Counted from the first letter of the stretch, positions 1-6,293 are shown. The stretch is DNA of 7,425 nucleotides from VMEP01 sp964414265 (GCA_964414265.1 CAYPVT010000033.1:1-7425), one strand, 5' to 3'. The notes: generated by a model from the letters alone, not told the origin. A program made the numbers and translations.

Positions 1-27
1 AAAGGGTTTTGTGATAAAGTTTTCGAT

Positions 28-1224
28 ATGAAAGTTAGCATTGATGAGGAAAAAATCAAGCATCTACTTAACCGCGCAGTTGAGGAAGTATTTGTTAAAG
101 AATCATTAGAAAAAAAACTTCGCTCTGGAAAACAACTTAGGGTAAAACTTGGGTTTGATCCAACATCCCCTTTTTTGCACATAGGAAGAGCAATTGTTTT
201 GTGGAAACTTCGAGAATTCCAAGATTTGGGGCATAAGGTTGTTTTTATTGTTGGGGATTTTACGGCATTAGTGGGAGACCCCTCAGACAAGCTTGAAAAA
301 AGACCAATGCTTACGGCAAAGAAAGTAAAGGATAATTTGAAAAATTACAGAGCTCAGATTGGAAAAATTTTAGATTTAAGAAAAGCAGAGTTTCATCTTA
401 ATTCAAAATGGCTAAAAAAGTTGGATTTTAACGATGTGGCTGAGTTGGCAGAGTGTTTTTCGCTACAACAAATGTCGCACCGTAGGAATTTCGCTGATCG
501 TATTGAAAAAGGTGAAGAAATTTCACTAAGAGAATTTCTTTATCCTTTGATGCAGGGGTATGACTCTGTTGCTGTAAAAGCTGACGTTGAGCTCGGTGGT
601 TTTGACCAGCTATTTAATTTAAAAGCTGGACGCACAATTCAAAAACATTATGGACAGGAAGAGCAAGATATAATGAACTGTCAGATGCTAGAGGGAACAG
701 ATGGGAGAAAGATGTCCTCTTCTTGGGGAAATGTCATAAACCTTTTAGATGAACCAAATGATATGTATGGAAAGGTTATGGCGGTGCGAGATGATTTAAT
801 TTTGAAATACTTCACCCTTTGTACTAGACTTTCTGATGAGGAAATAAATAGCATTAAAAAATCAATTGATAGTGGGGAAAATCCACGTGACGCAAAAATG
901 AGGCTCGGTAGAGAAATTGTTTCTCTTTATCATGGGACAAAAAAAGCAAAAGAAGCTGAGGATGATTTCATTAAAACTTTTCAGAAAGGTGGAGTTTCAG
1001 AAGACGCAATTTCCGTTGTGGTGAATAAAGGAGAGCTTTTGGTTGAGGTTCTACTTAAAGAAAAAATTATTTCTTCAAAGAATGAATGGAAGAGACTAGT
1101 TTTAGAGTCAGCTGTTTTAAACATGGATACGGAAGAAAAAATAACAGATCCTTATTTTAAGATTTCAAACCCAATAACGCTTCGAGTTGGTAAAAGGAGG
1201 TTTATAAAGATTGGCGTTAAATAG
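28..1224 (+). CDS. tyrS: Tyrosyl-tRNA synthetase, TyrZ-type (class I)
   Basis: This cytoplasmic enzyme charges tRNA-Tyr with tyrosine in two ATP-dependent steps. The 398-residue protein is full length for the family. The Rossmann catalytic domain covers roughly residues 30-240. Its first signature is HIGR at 51-54, where most relatives have HIGH or HLGH. GGFDQ at 190-194 replaces the usual GGTDQ or GGSDQ of the tyrosine/ATP pocket. The KMSKS loop reads KMSSS at 228-232. An alpha-helical anticodon-binding region follows, and an S4-like RNA-binding domain occupies about 333-398. The ATG at 28 gives the expected family N-terminus. No Shine-Dalgarno site precedes it, and the frame is open to the window edge, so a slightly earlier start cannot be excluded. 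The gene ends TAG directly before a perfect terminator. Identity is certain; the altered pocket residues are probably lineage-specific rather than inactivating. Confidence 0.97.
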   Translation: MKVSIDEEKIKHLLNRAVEEVFVKESLEKKLRSGKQLRVKLGFDPTSPFLHIGRAIVLWKLREFQDLGHKVVFIVGDFTALVGDPSDKLEKRPMLTAKKVKDNLKNYRAQIGKILDLRKAEFHLNSKWLKKLDFNDVAELAECFSLQQMSHRRNFADRIEKGEEISLREFLYPLMQGYDSVAVKADVELGGFDQLFNLKAGRTIQKHYGQEEQDIMNCQMLEGTDGRKMSSSWGNVINLLDEPNDMYGKVMAVRDDLILKYFTLCTRLSDEEINSIKKSIDSGENPRDAKMRLGREIVSLYHGTKKAKEAEDDFIKTFQKGGVSEDAISVVVNKGELLVEVLLKEKIISSKNEWKRLVLESAVLNMDTEEKITDPYFKISNPITLRVGKRRFIKIGVK

Positions 1225-1255
1225 AAAAAAGCGGGACACAATGTCCCGCTTTTTT
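1225..1255. terminator. Bidirectional intrinsic terminator shared by tyrS and the acidic small protein gene
   Basis: AAAAAAGCGGGACA (1225-1238) and its exact complement (1242-1255) enclose a three-base loop, CAA. This makes a 14-bp stem, of which eight pairs (GCGGGACA/TGTCCCGC) are GC-rich. A six-T tract follows on both strands. It begins at the base after the tyrS stop and ends at the base before the stop of the convergent gene, so it serves both. Confidence 0.95.
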
Positions 1256-1408
1256 CTACCAAACTTCTTCGTCTTCTTCGCTGATTGGAGCACTGCCGAG
1301 GTCGTCAGCATCTAGGTCATCTGGTAGACCGTCGTCTCCCAAGAGATCGTCTCCTAAAATGCCATCTAGGGCTTCTTCGGACAATGGTTCCTTCATTTCG
1401 TCATCCAT
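1256..1408 (-). CDS. Small highly acidic protein of unknown function, 50 aa
   Basis: Read on the minus strand from ATG at 1408 to TAG at 1256, this frame encodes 50 residues beginning MDDEMKEPLSEEALDGILGD and ending SEEDEEVW. I count 21 Asp/Glu against one Lys, with no Cys, His or Arg. Repeating short D-D-L/G-D-D blocks run through residues 20-37. There is no signal peptide or membrane segment, and the protein should be cytoplasmic and largely disordered. Support for a real gene comes from its context. It ends exactly at a bidirectional terminator, and a TATAAT box lies 17 bases upstream of the ATG. The composition is also strongly biased and unlike a random frame. I do not recognise the family. 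Acidic peptides of this kind may bind basic partners such as ribosomal or DNA-binding proteins, but that is a guess. Confidence 0.75.
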   Translation of the reverse strand: MDDEMKEPLSEEALDGILGDDLLGDDGLPDDLDADDLGSAPISEEDEEVW

Positions 1409-1425
1409 ATAAAGTTAAAAACTTA

Positions 1426-1431
1426 ATTATA
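1426..1431 (-). promoter_or_regulatory. Candidate -10 box for the acidic small protein gene
   Basis: The minus strand reads a perfect TATAAT here. Initiation 6-8 bases downstream would leave a leader of only about 10-12 bases before the ATG at 1408. No convincing -35 hexamer lies at 16-18 bp, and no Shine-Dalgarno site is present. Confidence 0.45.
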
Positions 1432-1438
1432 AAGGTAT

Positions 1439-1651
1439 TCGAGGCAAAGCCTCGAGATATTTCAAAACTCACTTCGCTTATACTTCGCACGATAAACTGC
1501 ACTATATTGTACCTGTATTAGCTTACAGGTATTTTTCTGCTGAAAAATCCCGCTAGCCCACCTCGTGCCGTCGCACTCCGGCTTTGCATTGCTCCAAAGT
1601 ATTCGCAATGCAACCTCGGCTCGGAAGATAAATCGCAGACGTTTTATCTTC
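1439..1651. repeat. Cluster of five consecutive hairpins, degenerate relative of the palindromic element family
   Basis: Five stems follow one another. The first is TCGAGGC/GCCTCGA around AAA (1439-1455). The second is TACCTGTA/TACAGGTA around TTAGCT (1510-1531). The third is ATTTTTC/GAAAAAT around TGCT (1531-1548). The fourth is TTGCATTGC/GCAATGCAA around 12 bases (1584-1613). The fifth is GAAGATAAA/TTTATCTTC around 10 bases (1624-1651). The order of a TGCT-loop hairpin, a C/G-rich stretch with CTCG, and an ATTGC...GCAAT hairpin matches the elements at 1789-1992 and 6306-6486. The long outer arms of those copies are not found here. The second stem followed by ATTTTT could act as a weak plus-strand terminator. 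No credible coding frame crosses the region. Confidence 0.65.
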
Positions 1652-1788
1652 TCTCGCTCTACGTCGCTAATAAACACTCACTTAACTAAACAATATTTTT
1701 TAATTTAACCCCCCAACTCCCAATGTTGTATCAAAAACAAAAAAAAGCGCAATGTTTTTAGTTAAAAAGTGTGGATAACAGGGTTTTT
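1652..1788. other. AT-rich spacer without a gene, with an inverted repeat and one DnaA-box-like site
   Basis: No coding frame is supported here. TTAACTAAA (1682-1690) and TTTAGTTAA (1757-1765) form a 9-bp inverted pair. The right member is preceded by GCGCAATG, which resembles the right inner border of the palindromic element at 1789-1992, so this may be an eroded copy. TGTGGATAA at 1770-1778 is the exact complement of the consensus DnaA box TTATCCACA. It stands alone. Confidence 0.5.
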
Positions 1789-1992
1789 TAAAATATCCCT
1801 AAAAACACGCCCGCCTGCGCGTACACGCGGGCAGGTATAATTTTTTGCTAAAAATTTACTATGCTCGTGTCACGCATAATTTCTTGCTAGAAATTTGCGC
1901 GACCCCGACTCGGCTCGCCAGCCTCCGTCTCCCAATTGCTTCATTTGTCGTAATTGAGCGCCACACTGCGCAATATTTTTAGGGATATTTTA
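1789..1992 (+). repeat. Palindromic repeat element, copy A (204 bp)
   Basis: A perfect 17-bp terminal inverted repeat bounds the element: TAAAATATCCCTAAAAA at 1789-1805 and its exact complement at 1976-1992. CACGC starts at the base after the left arm (1806). Inside, in order, are a GC-rich hairpin region (about 1810-1835), AATTTTT-TGCT-AAAAATT (1839-1856), a spacer TACTATGCTCG, AATTTCT-TGCT-AGAAATT (1878-1895), and a C/G-rich block with CGACCCCGACTCGG. A CAATTGC/GTAATTG hairpin (1933-1956) and CTGCGCAATA before the right arm complete it. Bases 1870-1917 match 6361-6408 with one difference. No protein is encoded. It looks like a MITE-like or REP-like element. Confidence 0.85.
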
Positions 1993-2002
1993 GGAGATTA
2001 AT

Positions 2003-2047
2003 ATGCAAACACCAAACCGATACAGTGTTTTTAAAAATAAAGACTAG
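2003..2047 (+). CDS. Possible 14-aa micro-ORF (doubtful)
   Basis: ATG at 2003 opens 14 codons (MQTPNRYSVFKNKD) before TAG. It is preceded by AGGAG at 1992-1996, six bases away, one of the few well-placed Shine-Dalgarno sites in the window. It lies directly after palindromic element A and is convergent with ruvC. No promoter is visible, and such a short frame can arise by chance. Confidence 0.15.
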   Translation: MQTPNRYSVFKNKD

Positions 2048-2053
2048 GGGTTT

Positions 2054-2530
2054 TTAATTTCTTATACAGGCAAAGCAGGTTAGGCCTATGGCAACAGCGT
2101 CTATCTCGTCGTCCGATTTTATCTTTTTGGAGATGATTATTAGTTTTTGAACCATTGAGTTGACCTGTGTTTTTGTGGCCTTGCCATATCCAGTGACAGC
2201 TACTTTTATCTGAAGGGGGGTATATTCATAGATAGGAAGATTATTTTTAGCTCCCTCGTAAATAATAACCCCACGAGCTTGAGACACCACCATTGCGGTC
2301 TTTTGATTAGTTGTGAAAAAAAGAGATTCAATCGCGAGAGCCTCTGGTTTGTATTCCAAAATAGTCTCATTTAAGTGAGCACCAATTAGATTGAGTCTTT
2401 CTGGAAGAGACAAAGAAGATTTTGTTTTAAAACATTCTGAAAAGACAAGAGTTTCTTTACCCCCACGCTCTTTATCTAGTATGGCGATACCAACCCTCTC
2501 AAGGCCTGGATCAATTGCGATGATACGCAT
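2054..2530 (-). CDS. ruvC: Crossover junction endodeoxyribonuclease RuvC
   Basis: RuvC is the Holliday-junction resolvase that nicks paired strands symmetrically as a Mg2+-dependent dimer. The protein has 158 residues, close to the usual 160-175, with an RNase H-like fold. The four catalytic acidic residues are visible. D7 lies in IDPG, E68 in ALAIES, and D141 and D144 in DDEIDAVAIG. The conserved FFTTNQKTAMVVSQARG stretch (71-87) and the GYGKATKTQV segment (114-123) fit DNA-binding parts of the family. It is the last gene of the ruvB-yebC-ruvC set, with 12 bases separating it from the yebC stop and no Shine-Dalgarno site, so translation probably depends on the upstream reading. No strong terminator follows. 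A weak hairpin lies at 2007-2030, and then palindromic element A. Confidence 0.96.
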   Translation of the reverse strand: MRIIAIDPGLERVGIAILDKERGGKETLVFSECFKTKSSLSLPERLNLIGAHLNETILEYKPEALAIESLFFTTNQKTAMVVSQARGVIIYEGAKNNLPIYEYTPLQIKVAVTGYGKATKTQVNSMVQKLIIISKKIKSDDEIDAVAIGLTCFACIRN

Positions 2531-2542
2531 AATTAAATAATA

Positions 2543-3073
2543 CTAGTTTCCGTTAGTATAAACACCCTGAACGTCATCCCTTTCTTCTAGTTCTTCGATT
2601 AAGACAGAAAGTTTATTTCCATCCTCGTCTGAAAGAGGAACAGTTGTTTGTGGAACCCACTCCTCTCCTTCTTTTTTAAAAGCCCAAGCGGCTGCCCCTT
2701 GTGAGGCAAACGATGCATCGTGTAAAGAAAGTAAATGTTTAATTTCAGCAGCGCTCCTATTTTTACTGTCGGTTAATCCTTCGATAAGTATTGCTGAACC
2801 ACCAGGACCATAAGCTTCATACATAACTTCAAATAGTTCTCCCATGTCGGCGCTCGTTCCTTTTTTAACGGCGCGCTCTATTGTGTCTTTAGGCATGTTT
2901 TCTTTTTTTGCCTTATCAATCATGACACGTAGAGTAGGGGAACTAATATCTCCTTTAACCCTTTTTGATTCTTGGGATATCGCACGAGCAAATTTTGCAA
3001 AAACTTTACTGCGTTTTGCGTCTTCGCTACCTTTTTGTCTTTTTATTTGAGACCACTTTGAATGACCGGACAT
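2543..3073 (-). CDS. yebC: Compact YebC/TACO1-family protein
   Basis: The YebC family was long annotated as transcriptional regulators. Recent work assigns members to relief of ribosome stalling during translation. The start at 3073 gives the invariant N-terminus MSGHSKWSQIKRQKG. A longer in-frame start at 3148 would overlap ruvB by 59 bases and is rejected. At 176 residues, the protein is about 65-70 shorter than the usual 240-250. Domain I (about 1-80) and the GPGG-containing first part of domain II are intact. After the AWAFKKEGEEW segment (about 129-139) it jumps directly to the terminal EELEERDDVQGVYTN. The inserted third domain is therefore missing, while both flanks stay conserved and in frame. 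It lies 16 bases after ruvB and 12 bases before ruvC, matching the common yebC-ruvC linkage. Confidence 0.93.
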   Translation of the reverse strand: MSGHSKWSQIKRQKGSEDAKRSKVFAKFARAISQESKRVKGDISSPTLRVMIDKAKKENMPKDTIERAVKKGTSADMGELFEVMYEAYGPGGSAILIEGLTDSKNRSAAEIKHLLSLHDASFASQGAAAWAFKKEGEEWVPQTTVPLSDEDGNKLSVLIEELEERDDVQGVYTNGN

Positions 3074-3089
3074 AGTTTTTTTGATTAAT

Positions 3090-4142
3090 TTAAATAAGTT
3101 TTTCTTGTATATCTGACGGCATTTTAAAACCAAGATGTTCATAGGCACGGGGCGTTGCTACGCGACCTCTCGTAGTACGCTCAAGAAGTCCTAGTTGAAT
3201 TAAATACGGCTCAACGACTTCTTCAATCGTTGCCTCTTCTTCGCCTGTTGCTGCAGCGATTGTCCCTAAACCAACAGGCCCTCCCCTAAACTTATCAATA
3301 ATTACGTTAAGTATTTGGCGGTCGGAAAAAGAAAGACCAAGGTCGTCTACTCCAAGAAGTTTTAAGGCATCACTAACTATTTCTTCCGAAAGTGATTTTT
3401 TGTGGACTTGGGCAAAGTCGCGACAGCGTTTTAATAAATAATTTGCCATACGTGGAGTAAATCTGCTTCTTTTGGCGATTGCTTGAGAAGCTTCTTTTAC
3501 AAGCTCTGTTCCTAAAATATTTGCCGAGCGGTCAATAATTTTTTTAATCTCGTCTTCGCTATAAAACTCGAGGCGAAATGTTCCTCCAGAGAAACGAGAG
3601 CGAAGTGGGGCAGACAATAAAGCAATTCGAGTGGTTGCGGCAACTAAAGTGAAGGCTGGGAGCTCAAGTTGGATTGTGCGAGCGGAAGGTCCTTTACCAA
3701 TAATGATATCAAGTGAACCGGATTCCATAGCAGGATAGAGAACTTCTTCGATAGTTTTATTTAAACGATGAATTTCATCAATAAAAAGAATATCACCAGG
3801 AAGTAAGTTGGTAAGAATAGAAGCGAGGTCACCAACTTTTTCAATTGCGGGACCAGAAGTCACTTTAATTTGTGCCCCTGTCTCTTTGGCAATTAAATAA
3901 GCAAGAGTTGTCTTCCCAAGTCCTGGAGGTCCGTAAAAAAGAATATGTTCTGGTGGATGGTTGCGTTCTTTTGCTGCGGTTAAAAGAATTCTTAGGTTTT
4001 CTTTTATGTTTTGTTGGCCAATATATTCATTCCAACGTGAAGGTCGGAGGGTTTGATCTAGAAATGAGTCGTCTCGCTCCTCTTTGTTTTCTATCTCTGG
4101 TTTTAGGGAATTTTTTGTGTTGGTATTTTTTCCTATTGACAT
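3090..4142 (-). CDS. ruvB: Holliday junction branch migration ATPase RuvB
   Basis: RuvB is the hexameric AAA+ motor that, with RuvA, drives branch migration of Holliday junctions. All expected parts are visible in 350 residues. An N-terminal tail of about 28 charged residues precedes LRPSRWNEYIGQ (32-43). Walker A is GPPGLGKT (71-78) and Walker B is FIDEIH, with DEIH at 122-125. Sensor 1 is the AATTR segment, and LRSRF (180-184) supplies the arginine finger, where many relatives have LRDRF. The C-terminal winged helix carries RTTRGRVATPRAYEHLG. It heads the operon with yebC and ruvC, an order different from the usual ruvA-ruvB pairing. RuvA is absent from this window. The ATG at 4142 has no Shine-Dalgarno site. 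An extended -10 promoter lies about 40 bases upstream. Confidence 0.97.
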   Translation of the reverse strand: MSIGKNTNTKNSLKPEIENKEERDDSFLDQTLRPSRWNEYIGQQNIKENLRILLTAAKERNHPPEHILFYGPPGLGKTTLAYLIAKETGAQIKVTSGPAIEKVGDLASILTNLLPGDILFIDEIHRLNKTIEEVLYPAMESGSLDIIIGKGPSARTIQLELPAFTLVAATTRIALLSAPLRSRFSGGTFRLEFYSEDEIKKIIDRSANILGTELVKEASQAIAKRSRFTPRMANYLLKRCRDFAQVHKKSLSEEIVSDALKLLGVDDLGLSFSDRQILNVIIDKFRGGPVGLGTIAAATGEEEATIEEVVEPYLIQLGLLERTTRGRVATPRAYEHLGFKMPSDIQEKLI

Positions 4143-4150
4143 ATTTTGAT

Positions 4151-4163
4151 AACTATGATAGTT
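4151..4163. promoter_or_regulatory. 13-bp palindrome in the ruvB leader, candidate operator
   Basis: AACTATGATAGTT is a perfect palindrome of 6+1+6. It lies between the predicted transcription start (about 4173) and the ruvB ATG at 4142. It could be a repressor site or a small leader hairpin. It does not match the E. coli or Bacillus LexA boxes. Confidence 0.35.
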
Positions 4164-4179
4164 TATTGAAACGTAGCTA

Positions 4180-4188
4180 ATTATAGCA
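4180..4188 (-). promoter_or_regulatory. Extended -10 promoter of the ruvB-yebC-ruvC operon
   Basis: The minus strand reads TGCTATAAT, an extended -10 (TGn plus a perfect TATAAT). Transcription would start near 4173 and give a leader of about 31 bases. No -35 hexamer is recognisable at the correct distance, which extended -10 promoters tolerate. Confidence 0.6.
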
Positions 4189-4207
4189 CTTTTCTAGATG
4201 AGGGCAG

Positions 4208-4351
4208 AAATCTCTAAGTAATGAGACCTAGTGTCTTGCCGGAGGGGTTTGGAGGACGTTTTTGGTTGCACGCTTGCGTGTTTGCTGAGACTATCCTTGC
4301 AGATACTCTCTCCCTTTCCACTCTTTTGCGGAAAGGATTACTTAGAGGTTT
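4208..4351 (+). ncRNA. Candidate structured non-coding RNA, family unknown
   Basis: This block is about 47% GC between flanks of about 22-27% GC, a typical sign of a structured RNA in an AT-rich genome. A closing stem pairs 4208-4222 with 4337-4351 over 15 bp, one of them U-G. A second arm pairs AGTGTCTTGC (4230-4239) with GCAGATACT (4299-4307) with one bulged base, and GAG/CTC extends it outwards. GCACG/CGTGT caps it as a terminal hairpin (4268-4281), leaving a large internal bubble between. A further hairpin, CCTTTCC/GGAAAGG (4313-4336), abuts the closing stem on the 3' side. The plus strand is preferred because a T-tailed hairpin follows at 4399-4422. The rod with an open bubble recalls 6S RNA, but I see no diagnostic motif of 6S, SRP, tmRNA or RNase P RNA. 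No coding frame is credible. Confidence 0.55.
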
Positions 4352-4398
4352 GTACTCTTATCTATTTGATAAAAAAACGAATATAATTTTTAAAAATT

Positions 4399-4422
4399 CA
4401 CCAAACAGCTTGGTGTTTTTTT
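4399..4422 (+). terminator. Intrinsic terminator downstream of the candidate RNA
   Basis: CACCAA (4399-4404) and TTGGTG (4410-4415) pair around ACAGC and are followed by seven T. The stem is only six pairs, but placement and T-tract are good. The last T bases overlap the left arm of palindromic element B. Confidence 0.65.
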
Positions 4423-4511
4423 ATTTCGTTTTAAGAGCACGGATAATTTTCTGCTGAAAATTTCCTCGAGCTCGCGTCGTCACGCTCACTAGTCTCTTAA
4501 AACGAAATAAA
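4420..4511 (+). repeat. Palindromic repeat element, copy B (92 bp, short form)
   Basis: A perfect 18-bp terminal inverted repeat, TTTATTTCGTTTTAAGAG at 4420-4437 and its exact complement at 4494-4511, encloses 56 bases. CACGG follows the left arm immediately (4438). Then come AATTTTC-TGCT-GAAAATT (4445-4462) and a C/G-rich block with CTCGAGCTCG. It has the same architecture as copies A and C, but with one TGCT hairpin and without the CAATTGC hairpin. It lies between the candidate RNA terminator and the 3' end of pilB, where it may also act as a transcript-end structure. Confidence 0.82.
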
Positions 4512-4557
4512 CGATGTCTTTAGGATAGGAAAGCAGAAAATAAAGTAGAGGAAACTT

Positions 4558-6258
4558 TTAAACTTCTTCTAGGTCGACAACACGACTAACTTCTGAAAGT
4601 GAGGTTACTCCCTGTATGATTTTAATAGTAGCGTCTTCTTGTAAATCAAGAATCCTTTGCGATAAACTCGCTTTTTTCAACTCTCGTTCTGTTGGGTTTT
4701 CGGTAATAGCTTTTTCTATGTTTTCATCCGTAAGAATTGCTTCGTAAATACCAACACGGCCCTTAAATCCAGTGTTATTACATTTTTCACAACCAACTGC
4801 TTGGAAAAGATTCGTGATAGGAAGAAGAGATTCGATTGGCGCTAACGCATACTCTTTTTTTTCTTCTTTAATTCTCTCAACAACAGCAGTTAAAATTCTT
4901 TTTTCATCGTCTGTAGCAGGAGATTCTTTTTTGCAATAAGAACAAAGTTTGCGAGCTAAGCGTTGAGCGAGGGAGACATTAAGAGCAGAACTGATTATTT
5001 TCGCATCAACCCCTAGGTCTATTAGTCTTGGAATAGCACCTGCCGCGGTATTTGTGTGTAGTGTTGAAAAAACTAAGTGTCCTGTTAATGCTGAGTTAAT
5101 AGCAATTTTTGCTGTTTCGGTGTCTCGGATTTCACCAACCATTATTACATCTGGGTCTTGGCGCAAGGCCGACCTTAACCCTTCTAAGAAGGTATAACCC
5201 TTTTCTTCGTTTGTTTGAGTTTGGGTGATTCCTTCCAAATGGTATTCAATCGGATCTTCAATGGTAATCATTTTGTTTCCAGGAGAATAGATTTTACGCA
5301 AAAAAGCATAGAGGGTTGTTGTCTTTCCGGAGCCGGTTGGTCCGGTGGTTAAGATAATTCCATTAGGGCGTTTTAATTCTTTCTCAATAATTTCAAAAAG
5401 GTATTTATTCACACCCAGCTCTTCAAAGGAGACAGCAATACTCTCTGGGTTTAAAACACGCATAACAAAAGATTCCCCATATGCTCCCGGAATAACAGAG
5501 GAACGTATTTCAATTTCTTTTTCATTTAATTTGATACTAAATCGTCCGTCTTGAGCAGAGGCTTTAACATTTAGTTTTAGTCCAGAAAGTAATTTAATTC
5601 GAGAAGAAAGAAGTTTATATGTTTCATAATTTATTGTGAGAAGGTTTTCAAGAACACCATCAAGACGTGCCCTAATATGAACATTTTCGTCCTCTGGTTC
5701 TATGTGAATATCAGATGCTCCAACAGCAACCGATCCCGCAAGAAGAATTTCCAACATCACCGATATTTTGTGTCCACCAGTTTTACTTAGAACATCATTA
5801 ACCATATTGGTTATGTCGGGAATTGTTTTTATTTTCTCAAATGCTTCGTTTAGAAATTCAGCGGAAACATCAAGAAGTCCAGATTTAGACTCAGAAGCAA
5901 AAGAAACTTCTTTATAGCGCCCCCAAACTCTTTCTAGGCTTGCCGTTGAGGTGATAAATAAAGTTGGAATATATCCTTTTGAAGAAATTTCCTCCAAAGC
6001 TATTTTTGTGTCATTGCGGTCAGGGGAGCGAACACCAATAAAGGCCTTTTTGTTTATTAACTGGAAGGGTGCAATTTCAGCGGCTCGAGCTTTTTCTTCA
6101 GAGATTATTTTAAGAGCATCGCCTTCAATTGAAACAGTAGAGAGGTCTATGTAAGGTATCCCATATTTGTCAGATAGTATTTTTATAAGATCCTCCTCTT
6201 CTTTCTTTCGTAAAAAAGATAAACGGTCGTCTTGTTTTTTATCATCAAATTCTTGCAT
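4558..6258 (-). CDS. pilB: Type IV pilus assembly / type II secretion ATPase (PilB/GspE)
   Basis: PilB/GspE is the cytoplasmic hexameric ATPase that powers pilin polymerisation at the inner membrane. The protein has 566 residues, the normal length. An N-terminal MshEN/T2SSE-N-like domain covers about 22-115. The catalytic half contains ASDIHIEP (181-188), Walker A GPTGSGKT (306-313) and the atypical Walker B GEIRD (375-379). The His box is GHLVFSTLHTN (393-403). A tetracysteine zinc site (C439, C442, C490, C493) is typical of PilB/GspE extension ATPases and absent from retraction ATPases such as PilT. The ATG at 6258 is preceded by GAGG only one base away, too close for normal pairing. A -10-like box lies just upstream, so a leaderless mRNA is possible. 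No other pilus gene is in the window. Confidence 0.95.
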   Translation of the reverse strand: MQEFDDKKQDDRLSFLRKKEEEDLIKILSDKYGIPYIDLSTVSIEGDALKIISEEKARAAEIAPFQLINKKAFIGVRSPDRNDTKIALEEISSKGYIPTLFITSTASLERVWGRYKEVSFASESKSGLLDVSAEFLNEAFEKIKTIPDITNMVNDVLSKTGGHKISVMLEILLAGSVAVGASDIHIEPEDENVHIRARLDGVLENLLTINYETYKLLSSRIKLLSGLKLNVKASAQDGRFSIKLNEKEIEIRSSVIPGAYGESFVMRVLNPESIAVSFEELGVNKYLFEIIEKELKRPNGIILTTGPTGSGKTTTLYAFLRKIYSPGNKMITIEDPIEYHLEGITQTQTNEEKGYTFLEGLRSALRQDPDVIMVGEIRDTETAKIAINSALTGHLVFSTLHTNTAAGAIPRLIDLGVDAKIISSALNVSLAQRLARKLCSYCKKESPATDDEKRILTAVVERIKEEKKEYALAPIESLLPITNLFQAVGCEKCNNTGFKGRVGIYEAILTDENIEKAITENPTERELKKASLSQRILDLQEDATIKIIQGVTSLSEVSRVVDLEEV

Positions 6259-6265
6259 TCCTCAA

Positions 6266-6293
6266 ATAATACTTTATTTCCAGCTTATTCCAA
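6266..6293 (-). promoter_or_regulatory. Candidate pilB promoter, possibly giving a leaderless mRNA
   Basis: On the minus strand TTGGAA (6293-6288) and TATTAT (6271-6266) are separated by 16 bp. Each is close to the consensus (4/6 and 5/6). The expected start point, 6-8 bases downstream, falls at about 6258-6260, on or next to the ATG. Confidence 0.45.

Noticed and set aside
1285..1521. 78-residue plus-strand frame
   Set aside because: It is the antisense shadow of the acidic small protein gene and runs into hairpins.
1462..1677. 71-residue minus-strand frame
   Set aside because: It spans a series of hairpin repeats and has no initiation signals or recognisable composition.
1652..1788. Replication origin
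   Set aside because: There is only one DnaA-box match, with no cluster, no dnaA/dnaN neighbours and no repeated iterons.
2007..2030. Terminator after ruvC
   Set aside because: The stem AAACAC/GTGTTT is short and AT-rich, and lacks a T-tract on the ruvC strand.
3074..3148. 25-residue N-terminal extension of YebC in the same frame
   Set aside because: It overlaps the 3' end of ruvB, and the family begins at MSGHSKW, encoded from 3073.
4221..4457. 78-residue plus-strand frame
   Set aside because: It runs through the structured RNA, a terminator and element B, and has no ribosome binding site.
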